From NCBI RefSeq assembly GCF_900105555.1, contig NZ_FNTZ01000001.1, forward strand, positions 2,979,501 through 3,043,500: a DNA stretch of 64,000 bases, written 5' to 3'. Every line of letters starts with the position of its first letter. The stretch's first letter is position 1. Origin of the DNA: Pseudomonas coleopterorum (GTDB lineage: Bacteria; Pseudomonadota; Gammaproteobacteria; Pseudomonadales; Pseudomonadaceae). Of the stretch, positions 56,003 through 64,000 are shown piece after piece. The position numbers and the translations under genes were made by a program. Under the pieces are notes generated by a model. It had not been told where the DNA came from, ran no database searches, and saw only the letters and a program-made list of their open reading frames with translations.

Positions 56003-56443
56003 ATGCCTACGGATCTTGGCGACAAATTTTCATCCATCAACAATCAGCTCTACACAGCCCACCAGACAACCGACGAAGCGCAGTTGGCGCGTGGTTTCTG
56101 GTGGTTCAATGACGTCGACTGCACCCTGACCCAGAACGGTATCACCGTGGGTCTGACGCGCACCGAATGTTGGCTGCTGAGCCTGCTCGCCTTCAGCAGC
56201 GAGCGGGTCATCAGCAAGGAAGCGCTGATTGCCGGACTGGACAAGGACCCCAGCCACTACAACGGGCTGGAAATGTCCCTGAGCCGCCTGCAAAGCAAAT
56301 TTGGCCAATGCAGCGGTGGTGAACGGCTGATCCGCTCGGTACGCAACCGAGGCTACTGCCTGGCCCAGGTGGTGCGTGCGGCCTATGGCCCGAGCTGGAA
56401 ATCGTCGACGGGCCTGGCTGGCAAGCCCCCCTGCTGCTGCTAG
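56003..56443 (+). CDS. Stand-alone winged-helix (OmpR C-terminal type) DNA-binding protein
   Basis: 146 residues, AAGGA 8 bases before the ATG. There is no receiver. The winged helix spans about 45-125 (LTRTECWLLSLLAFSSERVISKEAL, then MSLSRLQSKFG and IRSVRNRGYCL). The last residues are PPCCC, a Cys run that could bind metal or be an accident of reading into the end. Its stop overlaps the hlyD stop on the other strand through the palindrome CTAG. The function is unknown; the context suggests a regulator of the adjacent adhesin export genes. Confidence 0.8.
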   Translation: MPTDLGDKFSSINNQLYTAHQTTDEAQLARGFWWFNDVDCTLTQNGITVGLTRTECWLLSLLAFSSERVISKEALIAGLDKDPSHYNGLEMSLSRLQSKFGQCSGGERLIRSVRNRGYCLAQVVRAAYGPSWKSSTGLAGKPPCCC

Positions 56444-57690
56444 CGTTCGCGCAGGGCTTCCTTGGCCCGGTTCAGTGGCTTGATCAGGTAATCCAATACC
56501 GTCTTATGCCCCGTGGTGATGTCCACCGTGGCGATCATGCCGGGGACGATGGCGAAGGTCTTGCCGGCCTTGTTTTCCAGCGAGTCGGAATCGGTGCGGA
56601 TGAACACGCGGTAATAGAACACTTCCGGTTTGACCTCATCCTGAAGGGTGTCGGGCGAGATGGTGACGACCTTGCCGTCGAGCCCGCCGTAGATCGAATA
56701 GTCGTAGGCGGTGATCTTCACCTTGGCCTGCTGGTCGGGGTGGATGAAGGCGATGTCGCGAGGCGAGATGCGCGCCTCGATCAACAGACGCTCGTCCAGC
56801 GGCACGATTTGCATGAGTTGGCCGTTGGGCGGTACCACGCCACCGATGGTGGTGACCTCGATATCCTTGACGATGCCCCGTACCGGCGAACGCAGGGTCA
56901 GGCGCGAGACTGAGTCGGAGCGTCCCTTGAGCACGGCGGTGAGGGTTTCGACATCGGCATTGGCCTTGGCCAGTTCCTCGCGGGCACGCACCATGTAGTC
57001 GGAGCGCGCCTCGGTGAGCTTGAGTTCGAGTTCCGAGCGCTGCCGATTCAGGCGCAGGACTTCCACGCGGCTGGCCGCCCCGGTCCTGGCCAGGTTATCG
57101 GTGATCTGCAACTCGCTGCGCACCAGACGCAGCGACTCGTTGATGCCGGTCAGGGAATCGTCCAGGCCACGACGGCGGGCGTTGTACAGCTCGGTTTCAG
57201 CCTTGAGCAGTGCCGGGTAGGCATCGAGCTCGGGGGGAAATTTCAGCGGCTTGAGCCCGACCTCGGCCTGCAGCCGGGCGACGCTGGCCAACGTGGCCCG
57301 GTATTTGGCTGCGCTTTCACCGAAGTTGGACTCGGTCTTGGTCGGGTCCAACTGGGCCAGCACTTGCCCGCGCTCGACGATCGCCCCTTCGGTCACATTC
57401 ATCTCGGCGATGATCCCGCCTTCGAGCGACTGGATCACCTGTTCCCGCGAGCTGGGAATCACCTTGCCGGTGCCGGTGGAGACTTCCACCACTTCGAAAA
57501 AGAACGCCCAGACGAAGAAGGCCAGGAGCATGGAGACCGATACCCACACCACGCGGGTCGCGCGCACCACGGTGGAGTCGTCGACACCGTCCTGATAATA
57601 CGACTGGCCGGGCGCACCGTCTTCGCTGAGCAGCGGAATGCGCTTGAATTCACCGGAGCCCAGCACCTTGAAACCCTTGCCTGTGTCCAT
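56440..57690 (-). CDS. HlyD-family periplasmic adaptor of type I secretion system
   Basis: 416 residues: cytoplasmic N terminus, one membrane helix (about 50-70, VSMLLAFFVWAFFFEVV), a biotinyl-lipoyl-like half motif (VIQSLEGGIIAEMNVTEGAIVERGQVLAQLDPT), long coiled coils (about 135-260) and a beta-barrel domain with IVPGMIATVDITTGHKTVLDYLIKPL. It is the LapC/HlyD type that bridges the ABC protein and the TolC-like channel. It is the last gene of the operon, 18 bases after the ABC gene. Confidence 0.94.
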   Translation of the reverse strand: MDTGKGFKVLGSGEFKRIPLLSEDGAPGQSYYQDGVDDSTVVRATRVVWVSVSMLLAFFVWAFFFEVVEVSTGTGKVIPSSREQVIQSLEGGIIAEMNVTEGAIVERGQVLAQLDPTKTESNFGESAAKYRATLASVARLQAEVGLKPLKFPPELDAYPALLKAETELYNARRRGLDDSLTGINESLRLVRSELQITDNLARTGAASRVEVLRLNRQRSELELKLTEARSDYMVRAREELAKANADVETLTAVLKGRSDSVSRLTLRSPVRGIVKDIEVTTIGGVVPPNGQLMQIVPLDERLLIEARISPRDIAFIHPDQQAKVKITAYDYSIYGGLDGKVVTISPDTLQDEVKPEVFYYRVFIRTDSDSLENKAGKTFAIVPGMIATVDITTGHKTVLDYLIKPLNRAKEALRER

Positions 57691-57708
57691 TTGCCCTGCC
57701 CTCCTTGA

Positions 57709-59886
57709 TTAAGCCGCACCCTTGGGACGCGACAGCGTGGCGATGGCGTTTTCCTTAGTGTCGTCGATGACCACCTGGCCGTTGTCGACCACGATGATCC
57801 GGTCGACCAGCGCCAGCACGCTGGTGCGGTGGGTGGCGACGATGATCGTGCGCCCTTGCCCCCAGGTGGCCAGGTTGTGGATCAGCCGGCGCTCGGTGGT
57901 CTCGTCCAGGGACGCGGTGGGTTCGTCGAGCAGCAGGATGTGCGGCTGACGGATCAACAGGCGCGACAGCAGCAGCGACTGGCGCTGGCCGCCCGACAGG
58001 CCGAGACCGCCTTCCAGGATCAAGTGATCCATGCCGGTCGGACACTGGCGGACGAAATCCAGCGCGCCAGTGATCTCCAGCGCGGCGATGATTTCCTGAT
58101 CCGAGGCCTGCCCGGCGCCCATGATCAGGTTCTCGCGCAGGCTGCCATGGAACAGCCGCGAATTCTGCGTGAGCAGGCCAATGTCGCGGCGCACGTCGGC
58201 CGGGTCTATGTGTCCCAGGGCCACACCGTCGAGCGTGATACTGCCGCCGCTCAGGTCCAGGCCACCGGCCAATGCCTGGAGCAGGGTCGACTTGCCTGCC
58301 CCGTTGCGGCCCAGCACCGCGATGCGTTCGCCCGGTGCGATGGTCAGGTCGTTGACGGTCAGCGCCGGGGTGCGCGATTCCTCGCTGTATTTGAAGCTGG
58401 CGCGCTTGAGCGCGTAGCGCCCGCCGATCACCGGCAGGTGCACGCGCTGGGCGCCTTCGGGGTGATCGACAGGCAGCAGCATCAGACGGTTGAGCCCTTC
58501 CAAAGCCACCTTGGCCTGTTGCCAGCGCGTCAGCACGTGGGTCAGTTGCGACACCGGCGCCATCATCCGCGAAGCCAGGATCGAGGCCGCCACCAGGCTG
58601 CCGGTGGTGAGGTCACCGGCGATCACCATGGGCGCACCGAACACGATGACGATGGCGAACACCGCGCTCTGCACGTTCTGCGTCCAGGCCACCAGGCCGT
58701 TGGTCAAAGTGCGCAGACGCAGGCTGCTGTCGGCTGCCACGGCGTTGTAGTGGTTCCACTGCTGCTGGAAGCGTTGTTCGGCCTGCAGACTCTTGATGTC
58801 GTCCATGCCCTGCACGGTTTCCACCAGCATGGCGTTGCGCAGCGCCGACTCGCGCATGGACTCGTTGGCCAGACGCGCCAACTTGCGCTGGGCCAAGAGC
58901 CCCGGCACCACCATGGCAACGAGCGCGCACAAGGGAATCAGCACCAGCGGCCCGCCGATCAGGTAGAACACCACCAGGAAGATCAGGAAGAACGGCAGGT
59001 CGGCCAGCGCCGTGGCGGTGCTGGAGGTGATCAGGTCGCGCAGCGATTCCAGCTCGCGCAACTGCGAGATGAACGAGCCGGTCGACTTGGGCCGTGCCGA
59101 GTTGCGCAGGCGCAGGGCGTGACCGAACACCAGGTCGCTGACCCGCAGGTCGGCACGCTTGCCCAGCAGGTCGGTGATCTTCATGCGCATGATGCGCATG
59201 ATGAAGTCGAAGACGATCGCCAGCAGCACGCCGCCGAACAGCACGTACAGCGTGGGCAGTGATTCGGCCGGGATGACCCGGTCGTACACCTGCATGGAGA
59301 ACAGCACCCCGCCCAGCCCGAGCACGTTGGCCACCAGCGAGGCCAGCATGACGTGGCCGTAGGGCCGCAGGTCGCGCAGGACGATCTTGCGGAACCAGTG
59401 CTCGTCGTAGGGTTTGATGTAGTCGTTGGTGCGCACGTCGCTGACCGGCCGAGCCGGACGCAGGATCACCGTGCGCAGCGCGTTGTCCAGCAGGGTCTGG
59501 CGGTCGATGCTGCTTTGCAGCCCCAGGTCGCCGCTGTAGGCGATGCCGATCTGCTCGTCGTCGCCGAGCACCTGGATGATGCCCACCTGACCGTCCTTGA
59601 GCTGCACCACCAATGGCGTGCGCCATTGGGTCAGGGTGGTGGGGTCGTAGTGCGCGAACTTGATGGTCAGGCCGGCCTGACGGGCCATCTGCCGCAGCAC
59701 GTCCTCGACGCTCGAATCGTCGGCGCGCATCGACGCGATGCGCACGTTTTCGGCCGAGCATTCCAGGCGGTAGTGGCGCGCCACCCCCAGAATCGCGTCG
59801 AGCCAGACCTGGTAGTCCTGGCGCGAAAAGGTTTCGTGGGGTTGCGCCGTTTCCGGATCCAGCGGCAGGTTCACGGCATCGTTCAT
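57709..59886 (-). CDS. Type I secretion ABC transporter (LapB/HlyB-like, C39-like domain)
   Basis: 725 residues. The N-terminal C39 peptidase-like domain (about 20-160) lacks the catalytic Cys/His set, as in adhesin exporters. Six membrane helices span about 175-450. The nucleotide-binding domain (about 490-720) has Walker A GRNGAGKST, signature LSGGQ, Walker B ILLLDEPTASLDE and the His switch ATHRTS. It energises adhesin export. It overlaps the TolC-like gene by four bases. Confidence 0.95.
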   Translation of the reverse strand: MNDAVNLPLDPETAQPHETFSRQDYQVWLDAILGVARHYRLECSAENVRIASMRADDSSVEDVLRQMARQAGLTIKFAHYDPTTLTQWRTPLVVQLKDGQVGIIQVLGDDEQIGIAYSGDLGLQSSIDRQTLLDNALRTVILRPARPVSDVRTNDYIKPYDEHWFRKIVLRDLRPYGHVMLASLVANVLGLGGVLFSMQVYDRVIPAESLPTLYVLFGGVLLAIVFDFIMRIMRMKITDLLGKRADLRVSDLVFGHALRLRNSARPKSTGSFISQLRELESLRDLITSSTATALADLPFFLIFLVVFYLIGGPLVLIPLCALVAMVVPGLLAQRKLARLANESMRESALRNAMLVETVQGMDDIKSLQAEQRFQQQWNHYNAVAADSSLRLRTLTNGLVAWTQNVQSAVFAIVIVFGAPMVIAGDLTTGSLVAASILASRMMAPVSQLTHVLTRWQQAKVALEGLNRLMLLPVDHPEGAQRVHLPVIGGRYALKRASFKYSEESRTPALTVNDLTIAPGERIAVLGRNGAGKSTLLQALAGGLDLSGGSITLDGVALGHIDPADVRRDIGLLTQNSRLFHGSLRENLIMGAGQASDQEIIAALEITGALDFVRQCPTGMDHLILEGGLGLSGGQRQSLLLSRLLIRQPHILLLDEPTASLDETTERRLIHNLATWGQGRTIIVATHRTSVLALVDRIIVVDNGQVVIDDTKENAIATLSRPKGAA

Positions 59887-61400
59887 GGCAGGATCTCCAC
59901 GCCTTGGATGGTGCTCCGATCGATCCGGTAGGCACTGCGCAGGGCGCCGGTGCTGTACAGGCAGTCCACCTGCAGGCGGCGCAGGTCGGCCTCGGTATTG
60001 GCCAGGTCGAAACGCGACTGGTGGATTTCCTGCTCGGCGTTGAGCAGGTCCAGCAGCGGCCGCGTGCCCAGTTCCAGGTACTGCTGGCCATACAACTCGC
60101 GAGCTTCGACGATGCTCGTCTGGCGGTACTGCAGCGAACCAAGTCGACGGTCCAGGCTGGCGGTCTGCGCCTGGGCTTCGAACAGCCCCTGGCGCGCCTG
60201 CAGCCTTGCGGCGTCTTCGGCCGAATCGGCGGCGGTCAGGGCGTAGGTGGCCGCTGCGGTGCGGGCGGTGGTGGCGCCGCCCTGGTAGAACGGCACGTCG
60301 AGGTTGATGAAGATGCCCGCCTGGGTCCGGTCGATGTTGGAATTGTTGCTGTTGTAATTGCTGTCCAGGTAATGGTTGAGCGTGGGGTCGACCGACAGGG
60401 TCGGCAGCCCGTCGGCGCGGGCCTGGCGGATGGCCGCCTGGGCTTCGACCCGTTGCGCGTTGGCCACCAGAATCCCCGGCAAGGCGTTCATGTCCGGCTC
60501 GGCGGTGTTGCAGGAGGCCAGCAGTGAGGACGGAAAGTCGTCGTTGACCTCGAACGGTGCGGCGCGCCCGACCAGGTTGATCAGGTTGGCTCGCCAGCGG
60601 TTGTACAGCGCCTGATACTGCAACAGCGTGGCCCGCGCGCCGTCTTCGCGTGACTTGGCCTGGACCACGTCGGAACGGGTCGCGGCGCCCATGTCGCTGC
60701 GCTGACGGGCGAGTTCGGCGATGCCGGCGATGCCCTTGATCTGCTCCCGGGCGATCTCGAGCAGGCGCTTGTAGCGCTGCACCTCAATGTAGGCCTGGGA
60801 GGTGTCGCGCGCCACTTGATCGATGCTGAGCAGCACCTGCGCCTGGCTGCGGGCGACCCGTGCCTTGGCCACGTCCACAGCGCTGTCGACCTTGCCGAAG
60901 TCATACAGCATCTGCTTGAGCGAAATGTTCACCGCCTGACTGGTGCCGTTGCCGCCGTAGGAGCTGTCGAGGCCACCGCGCAGGCCGCCGGTGATGCGCG
61001 GGTAATAACCGGCGCGCGCGACGTTGATGCCCTCGCCCTGCTGGTAGAGGGTGCCGATCGCTTCAGCGATGCTCGGATGCCATTCCACCGCCAGGCGAAC
61101 CGCCTGGACCAGGCCCAGCTGGCTGCCGGCTATCGGCGCAGCCAGGTCGGTGTCATCCCGCTGAGCAGGGCCAGGCACGGCTGTGGGCCGGGCGGTGGGG
61201 CGTGGATGAAGCCCGACGCGGGAGTCGGGGCGGGTTTCCAGACGGCTGGGGCTGATGACCCGCAGTTCGGGTTCGACGGTGTCTGCGGCCTGTGCCGACA
61301 GGGTGTACAGCGTTGTGCTACTCAAGGCCAGAACGGCCACCGAAAACTGTGCTGCCAAAAAGGTCCACTTCAAGCCAATCCTCCACTTCCTGTTGTCCAT
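59883..61400 (-). CDS. TolC-family outer-membrane channel of type I secretion system
   Basis: 505 residues. A long N-terminal segment with a signal helix (WTFLAAQFSVAVLALSSTTL, about 14-33, cleavage near AQAAD) is followed by two outer-membrane efflux repeats with long coiled coils (QMLYDFGKVDSAVDVAKARV; NLDVPFYQGGATTARTAAA). It resembles LapE/AggA. It follows the adhesin gene after a 75-base gap holding a strong hairpin. Confidence 0.93.
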   Translation of the reverse strand: MDNRKWRIGLKWTFLAAQFSVAVLALSSTTLYTLSAQAADTVEPELRVISPSRLETRPDSRVGLHPRPTARPTAVPGPAQRDDTDLAAPIAGSQLGLVQAVRLAVEWHPSIAEAIGTLYQQGEGINVARAGYYPRITGGLRGGLDSSYGGNGTSQAVNISLKQMLYDFGKVDSAVDVAKARVARSQAQVLLSIDQVARDTSQAYIEVQRYKRLLEIAREQIKGIAGIAELARQRSDMGAATRSDVVQAKSREDGARATLLQYQALYNRWRANLINLVGRAAPFEVNDDFPSSLLASCNTAEPDMNALPGILVANAQRVEAQAAIRQARADGLPTLSVDPTLNHYLDSNYNSNNSNIDRTQAGIFINLDVPFYQGGATTARTAAATYALTAADSAEDAARLQARQGLFEAQAQTASLDRRLGSLQYRQTSIVEARELYGQQYLELGTRPLLDLLNAEQEIHQSRFDLANTEADLRRLQVDCLYSTGALRSAYRIDRSTIQGVEILP

Positions 61401-61439
61401 GACACGCCCGAGACAGGCAACGTGCGACTTCCTGCCGCA

Positions 61440-61463
61440 ACGTCAGGCCCGAAGGCCTGACGT
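61440..61463 (-). promoter_or_regulatory. Intercistronic hairpin with UUCG tetraloop between adhesin and TolC-like genes
   Basis: A perfect 10-base-pair stem, ACGTCAGGCC / GGCCTGACGT. In the minus-strand RNA the loop is UUCG closed by C-G, the extra-stable tetraloop. No U run follows, so it is more likely an mRNA-stabilising or attenuating element than a full terminator. Confidence 0.7.
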
Positions 61464-61475
61464 GGATTGCAAGTA

Positions 61476-64000
61476 TCAGACGACACTGATACCGCTCTGC
61501 ACCCACAGATGGTGCGATGGATCCTCCTGCGCAGTGTAGACGTTGTACTGCACGCCATTGTCGGTCTGGATAGCGCCCGGAGCCCAGGTCGCGCCGGTCA
61601 TGTGCACGGTGTCGTGGCTGTCGCCCAGTATCAGCAGCTTGTCGGTGCTGGCGTCGGTGACCGATAGCAGATCGCTCAAGCTCAAGGTCAGGTTGACCTT
61701 GCTCGACTGGTTCAGGTCGATGACCTCGATGTTGTTGATGCGCGCGGCCAGATTGCTCAGGTCGATGTCGGCATCGCCGCCGTTCCACTTCAGGGTGTCG
61801 ATCCCGGCACCCCCATCCACCGAGGCAAAGGCCTGGTCGTAGATGACCAAGGTGTCATTGCCTTCATGCCCCTGCAGGGTCAGCGCACCGCCCTGGGCTC
61901 CATCGAGCACATCGTCGGCCGAAGTGCCCTGCTGGTCGTGCAGGTCGCTGCCGGCAGCGGCGACGTGGACGGCGCTGGCATCGTCGCTGTCGAACGACGC
62001 CAGGCGCGCGAAGCTGGTCGGCGCAGCCGCGTTGCTGAGGTTGATGGTCAGGGTCGCGGTATCGCTGGCCCCGGTCGGATGGTTGAGCTGGTAGGTGAAC
62101 ACGTCGCTCTGCCCCACCGCCGTGCCGCTCTGGTTCAAGGTCGGTGTGTAGGCGTAGCTGCCGTCGGCGTTGACCAGCAGCGAGCCGTGGGCACCGGCGA
62201 TGCTCACCCCGTTCACCCCCGGCAGCACGAAGGCCCCGGCGCTCAGCACGCTGAGCGAAGTGTAGGGAGAGCCCACCACATCGGCGCCTGCACCGGTCAG
62301 CAGGTTGCCCGTGGCAGTGGTTGCGCTGCCGACGACGAAGGTGTTGGTCGAGGTGGCCTCCTGGCGCACGCTGGCGGTGTAACTCGACGACACACCCAGG
62401 CCGCCGTTGGTGATGGTCAGGCGGTAGGTGCCCGCCGTCTGGTCCTCGACCCGCACTCCCAGGCCTGCGCTGCCGACCGCGATCAGATTGGCACCCGAGT
62501 AGGCTCCTACCTGCACGTAGCTGCCGTTGGCCTGCAGTTTTGACAACACGAAATTGACCGGCGACAACAACGACAGGCCGCTGCCGGTGACGGACAAGGT
62601 CAGATCGCTGGAGGTGTTGGGTGCCACGCTGAAGGTGAACTCGCCGCGACCGCCTAGCGTGCCGCTGGTGTAGCTACCCAAGGTGGCCGTGGTGTCGGTG
62701 AACTGGCCAACCAGACTCAAGGCGCTTGTCGCGGTGTCGTTGACGGCATCCACCAGCGTGGCGTTGGCGGCCAGGTTATCGGGGTTCCACACCTCGGTGA
62801 CGTTGGCGCTGTCGATGCGCACATACAAATGAGCACTGGAGCTCAGGCCGTTGGGATGCACCAGCTGGTACTGGAAGTCTTCCACCTTGCCCACGCTGGC
62901 CACCGCCCCGCTCGGGTTGTAGGTGTACTTGCCGGTGGCATCGATGGTCAGTTGACCGTACAGCCCCTGCACCACGGTGCCTGCACCGGCGCTCACGTAG
63001 GTACCGTTCTTGAGCACCTGCAGCACCGCACCATTGTCCGGCCCGGTGCGGTCGGCCAGGCCGTTCACGCCAGGATCGGTGACGACGTTACCGTTGAGCG
63101 CGGTGGGCGTGCCGGTGAACTGGGTCAGGCTGGTGGTGGAGAACTGGATCTGAGTGCTCAAACTGTCGAGCAGCGACACCAGGTTGCTGGCCACTGTCAG
63201 CCGGTAGTTGCCAGCTTGCAGCGGGCTGATGTCGGCCTGGACCTGGTTGGTGCCCAGTCCAATCAGGTTGAGCAACTGCGGATTGGTGACGCTGTTGGCC
63301 AGGGTGACCCAATTGCCTGCAGCGTTCTGCACCTCCAAGGCGAAGGCCGAAGCAGGCAACACACCGAGCGCCGCATTGTTGTTCACTGTGATCAACGGAT
63401 CGGTCACGGTACCGGAGGCGACAGTGAAGCCGAAGGCTTTGACTTGGCCCAGCAGCAGGCTGACGCTGGTGTTGGTGTAAGTGCTGTCCACCGTCACCGG
63501 GGTGATGTTGACGGTTGCCGTCGCCAGGTTGCTGGAAGCGATCACCGGTTCGTTGACATCGATGTCCGGTGCCACCACCGCGGCACCGGCGCTGACGTTG
63601 CCGCGTGCATCGGTCAGGGTGACGCTCAGGCGTTCGCCGTTGATCTGCGCGGCGTTCAAGGCCACGGTGAACGTACCGTCAGTGCCGACGGTGACTGGCG
63701 CGACATTGAGCACGACGCCGGTGGCGGCTTTGACGCTGACGGTGGCGCCTGGCTCGCCGGTGCCGCTCAAGGTCAGGCCATTGCCAGCCACGGCCAGCCC
63801 GGTGGCCACGTTCGGCGGGGTCAGGTCCGGCGCCGTGGTGGTGGTCGTGGGCGAAACGTTGGCCGCAGCGTCGGCCTGACTGACGCTCAGGACCTGGCTG
63901 TTGATCTGCGCGGCACTGAGCGTAACGCTGTAGGTGCCGTTGGCCGCGACCACGGCGCTACCCAGGACGCTCGCGCCGCTGCGCACGGTGACCGTGGCAC
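61476..64000 (-). CDS. C-terminal part of large RTX/BapA-like secreted adhesin (continues past window)
   Basis: At least 840 C-terminal residues are inside the window, and the frame stays open at the right edge. In order: two bacterial Ig-like repeats of about 90 residues (GTGEPGATVSVKAATG, NAAQINGERLSVTLTDA), two VCBS/cadherin-like domains with TIDATGKYTYNPSG and LLVNADGSYAYTPT, beta-rich linkers, then degenerate RTX nonapeptides (GTSADDVLDG, GHEGNDTLVI, DGGAGIDTLKW) and a C-terminal type I secretion signal ending QSGISVV. It is exported by the system encoded just downstream. Its N terminus and any LapG cleavage site are not visible. Confidence 0.92.
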   Translation of the reverse strand, partial: ATVTVRSGASVLGSAVVAANGTYSVTLSAAQINSQVLSVSQADAAANVSPTTTTTAPDLTPPNVATGLAVAGNGLTLSGTGEPGATVSVKAATGVVLNVAPVTVGTDGTFTVALNAAQINGERLSVTLTDARGNVSAGAAVVAPDIDVNEPVIASSNLATATVNITPVTVDSTYTNTSVSLLLGQVKAFGFTVASGTVTDPLITVNNNAALGVLPASAFALEVQNAAGNWVTLANSVTNPQLLNLIGLGTNQVQADISPLQAGNYRLTVASNLVSLLDSLSTQIQFSTTSLTQFTGTPTALNGNVVTDPGVNGLADRTGPDNGAVLQVLKNGTYVSAGAGTVVQGLYGQLTIDATGKYTYNPSGAVASVGKVEDFQYQLVHPNGLSSSAHLYVRIDSANVTEVWNPDNLAANATLVDAVNDTATSALSLVGQFTDTTATLGSYTSGTLGGRGEFTFSVAPNTSSDLTLSVTGSGLSLLSPVNFVLSKLQANGSYVQVGAYSGANLIAVGSAGLGVRVEDQTAGTYRLTITNGGLGVSSSYTASVRQEATSTNTFVVGSATTATGNLLTGAGADVVGSPYTSLSVLSAGAFVLPGVNGVSIAGAHGSLLVNADGSYAYTPTLNQSGTAVGQSDVFTYQLNHPTGASDTATLTINLSNAAAPTSFARLASFDSDDASAVHVAAAGSDLHDQQGTSADDVLDGAQGGALTLQGHEGNDTLVIYDQAFASVDGGAGIDTLKWNGGDADIDLSNLAARINNIEVIDLNQSSKVNLTLSLSDLLSVTDASTDKLLILGDSHDTVHMTGATWAPGAIQTDNGVQYNVYTAQEDPSHHLWVQSGISVV

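Noticed and set aside
1..64000. tRNA, rRNA, CRISPR arrays, insertion sequences, prophage genes
   Set aside because: I looked for these and found no transposase, integrase, phage gene, CRISPR-type spaced repeats or cloverleaf-like sequence that I could support.

Overview
The window is a contiguous piece of a Pseudomonas chromosome. It is GC-rich, it carries the complete Pseudomonas-type flagellar and chemotaxis gene cluster (FleQ, FleSR, FleN, HptB-HsbR-HsbA, two-domain FlgJ, CheV/CheR next to flgA), and it contains two families of REP palindromes typical of the P. putida/fluorescens/syringae side of the genus. All flagellar genes lie in one block in the same order as the single-cluster pseudomonads. 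I cannot name the species from sequence alone.

Layout. Positions 1-49300 are almost entirely on the minus strand. In transcription order (high to low coordinates) they are: cheV-cheR; flgBCDE plus a 60-residue secreted protein; flgFGHIJKL; a ketoacyl-ACP synthase III; fliC-flaG-fliD-fliS-fliT; the master regulator fleQ; the fleSR two-component system; fliEFGHIJ; hsbA-hsbR-hptB; fliK; fliLMNOPQR-flhB; flhA-flhF-fleN-fliA; and cheY-cheZ-cheA-cheB (cut by the left edge). Diverging to the plus strand at 49350 are flgA, flgM, flgN and the PilZ brake gene ycgR/flgZ. After these come unrelated genes: an MFS transporter and a glutamine-synthetase-family enzyme (minus), and two unusual winged-helix regulators (plus). 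Last is a type I secretion operon (adhesin, TolC-like, ABC, HlyD-like; minus), whose adhesin gene runs off the right edge.

Regulation can largely be read from the DNA. Sigma-54 (-24/-12) boxes lie before flgB, flgF, flgA, fliE, fleS, fliL, fliK and (weaker) flhA. Sigma-28 boxes lie before fliC and flgM. A sigma-70-like promoter lies before fleQ. This fits the known Pseudomonas hierarchy: FleQ with RpoN, then FleSR with RpoN, then FliA. Intrinsic terminators or hairpins follow fliC, fliD, fleQ, flgL and the small secreted gene.

Points of interest include: a sigma-54 box so close to flgA that its mRNA would be leaderless; a CheY-docking-like peptide repeated four times in CheA and also present in CheZ, FliM and FliN; a ketoacyl synthase that looks like the remnant of a flagellin glycosylation island; two atypical OmpR-like regulators next to the adhesin/T1SS operon, one sharing a CTAG stop with hlyD; a UUCG-capped hairpin between the adhesin and its exporter; and REP elements in several intergenic gaps, one of which separates fliP from fliQ.
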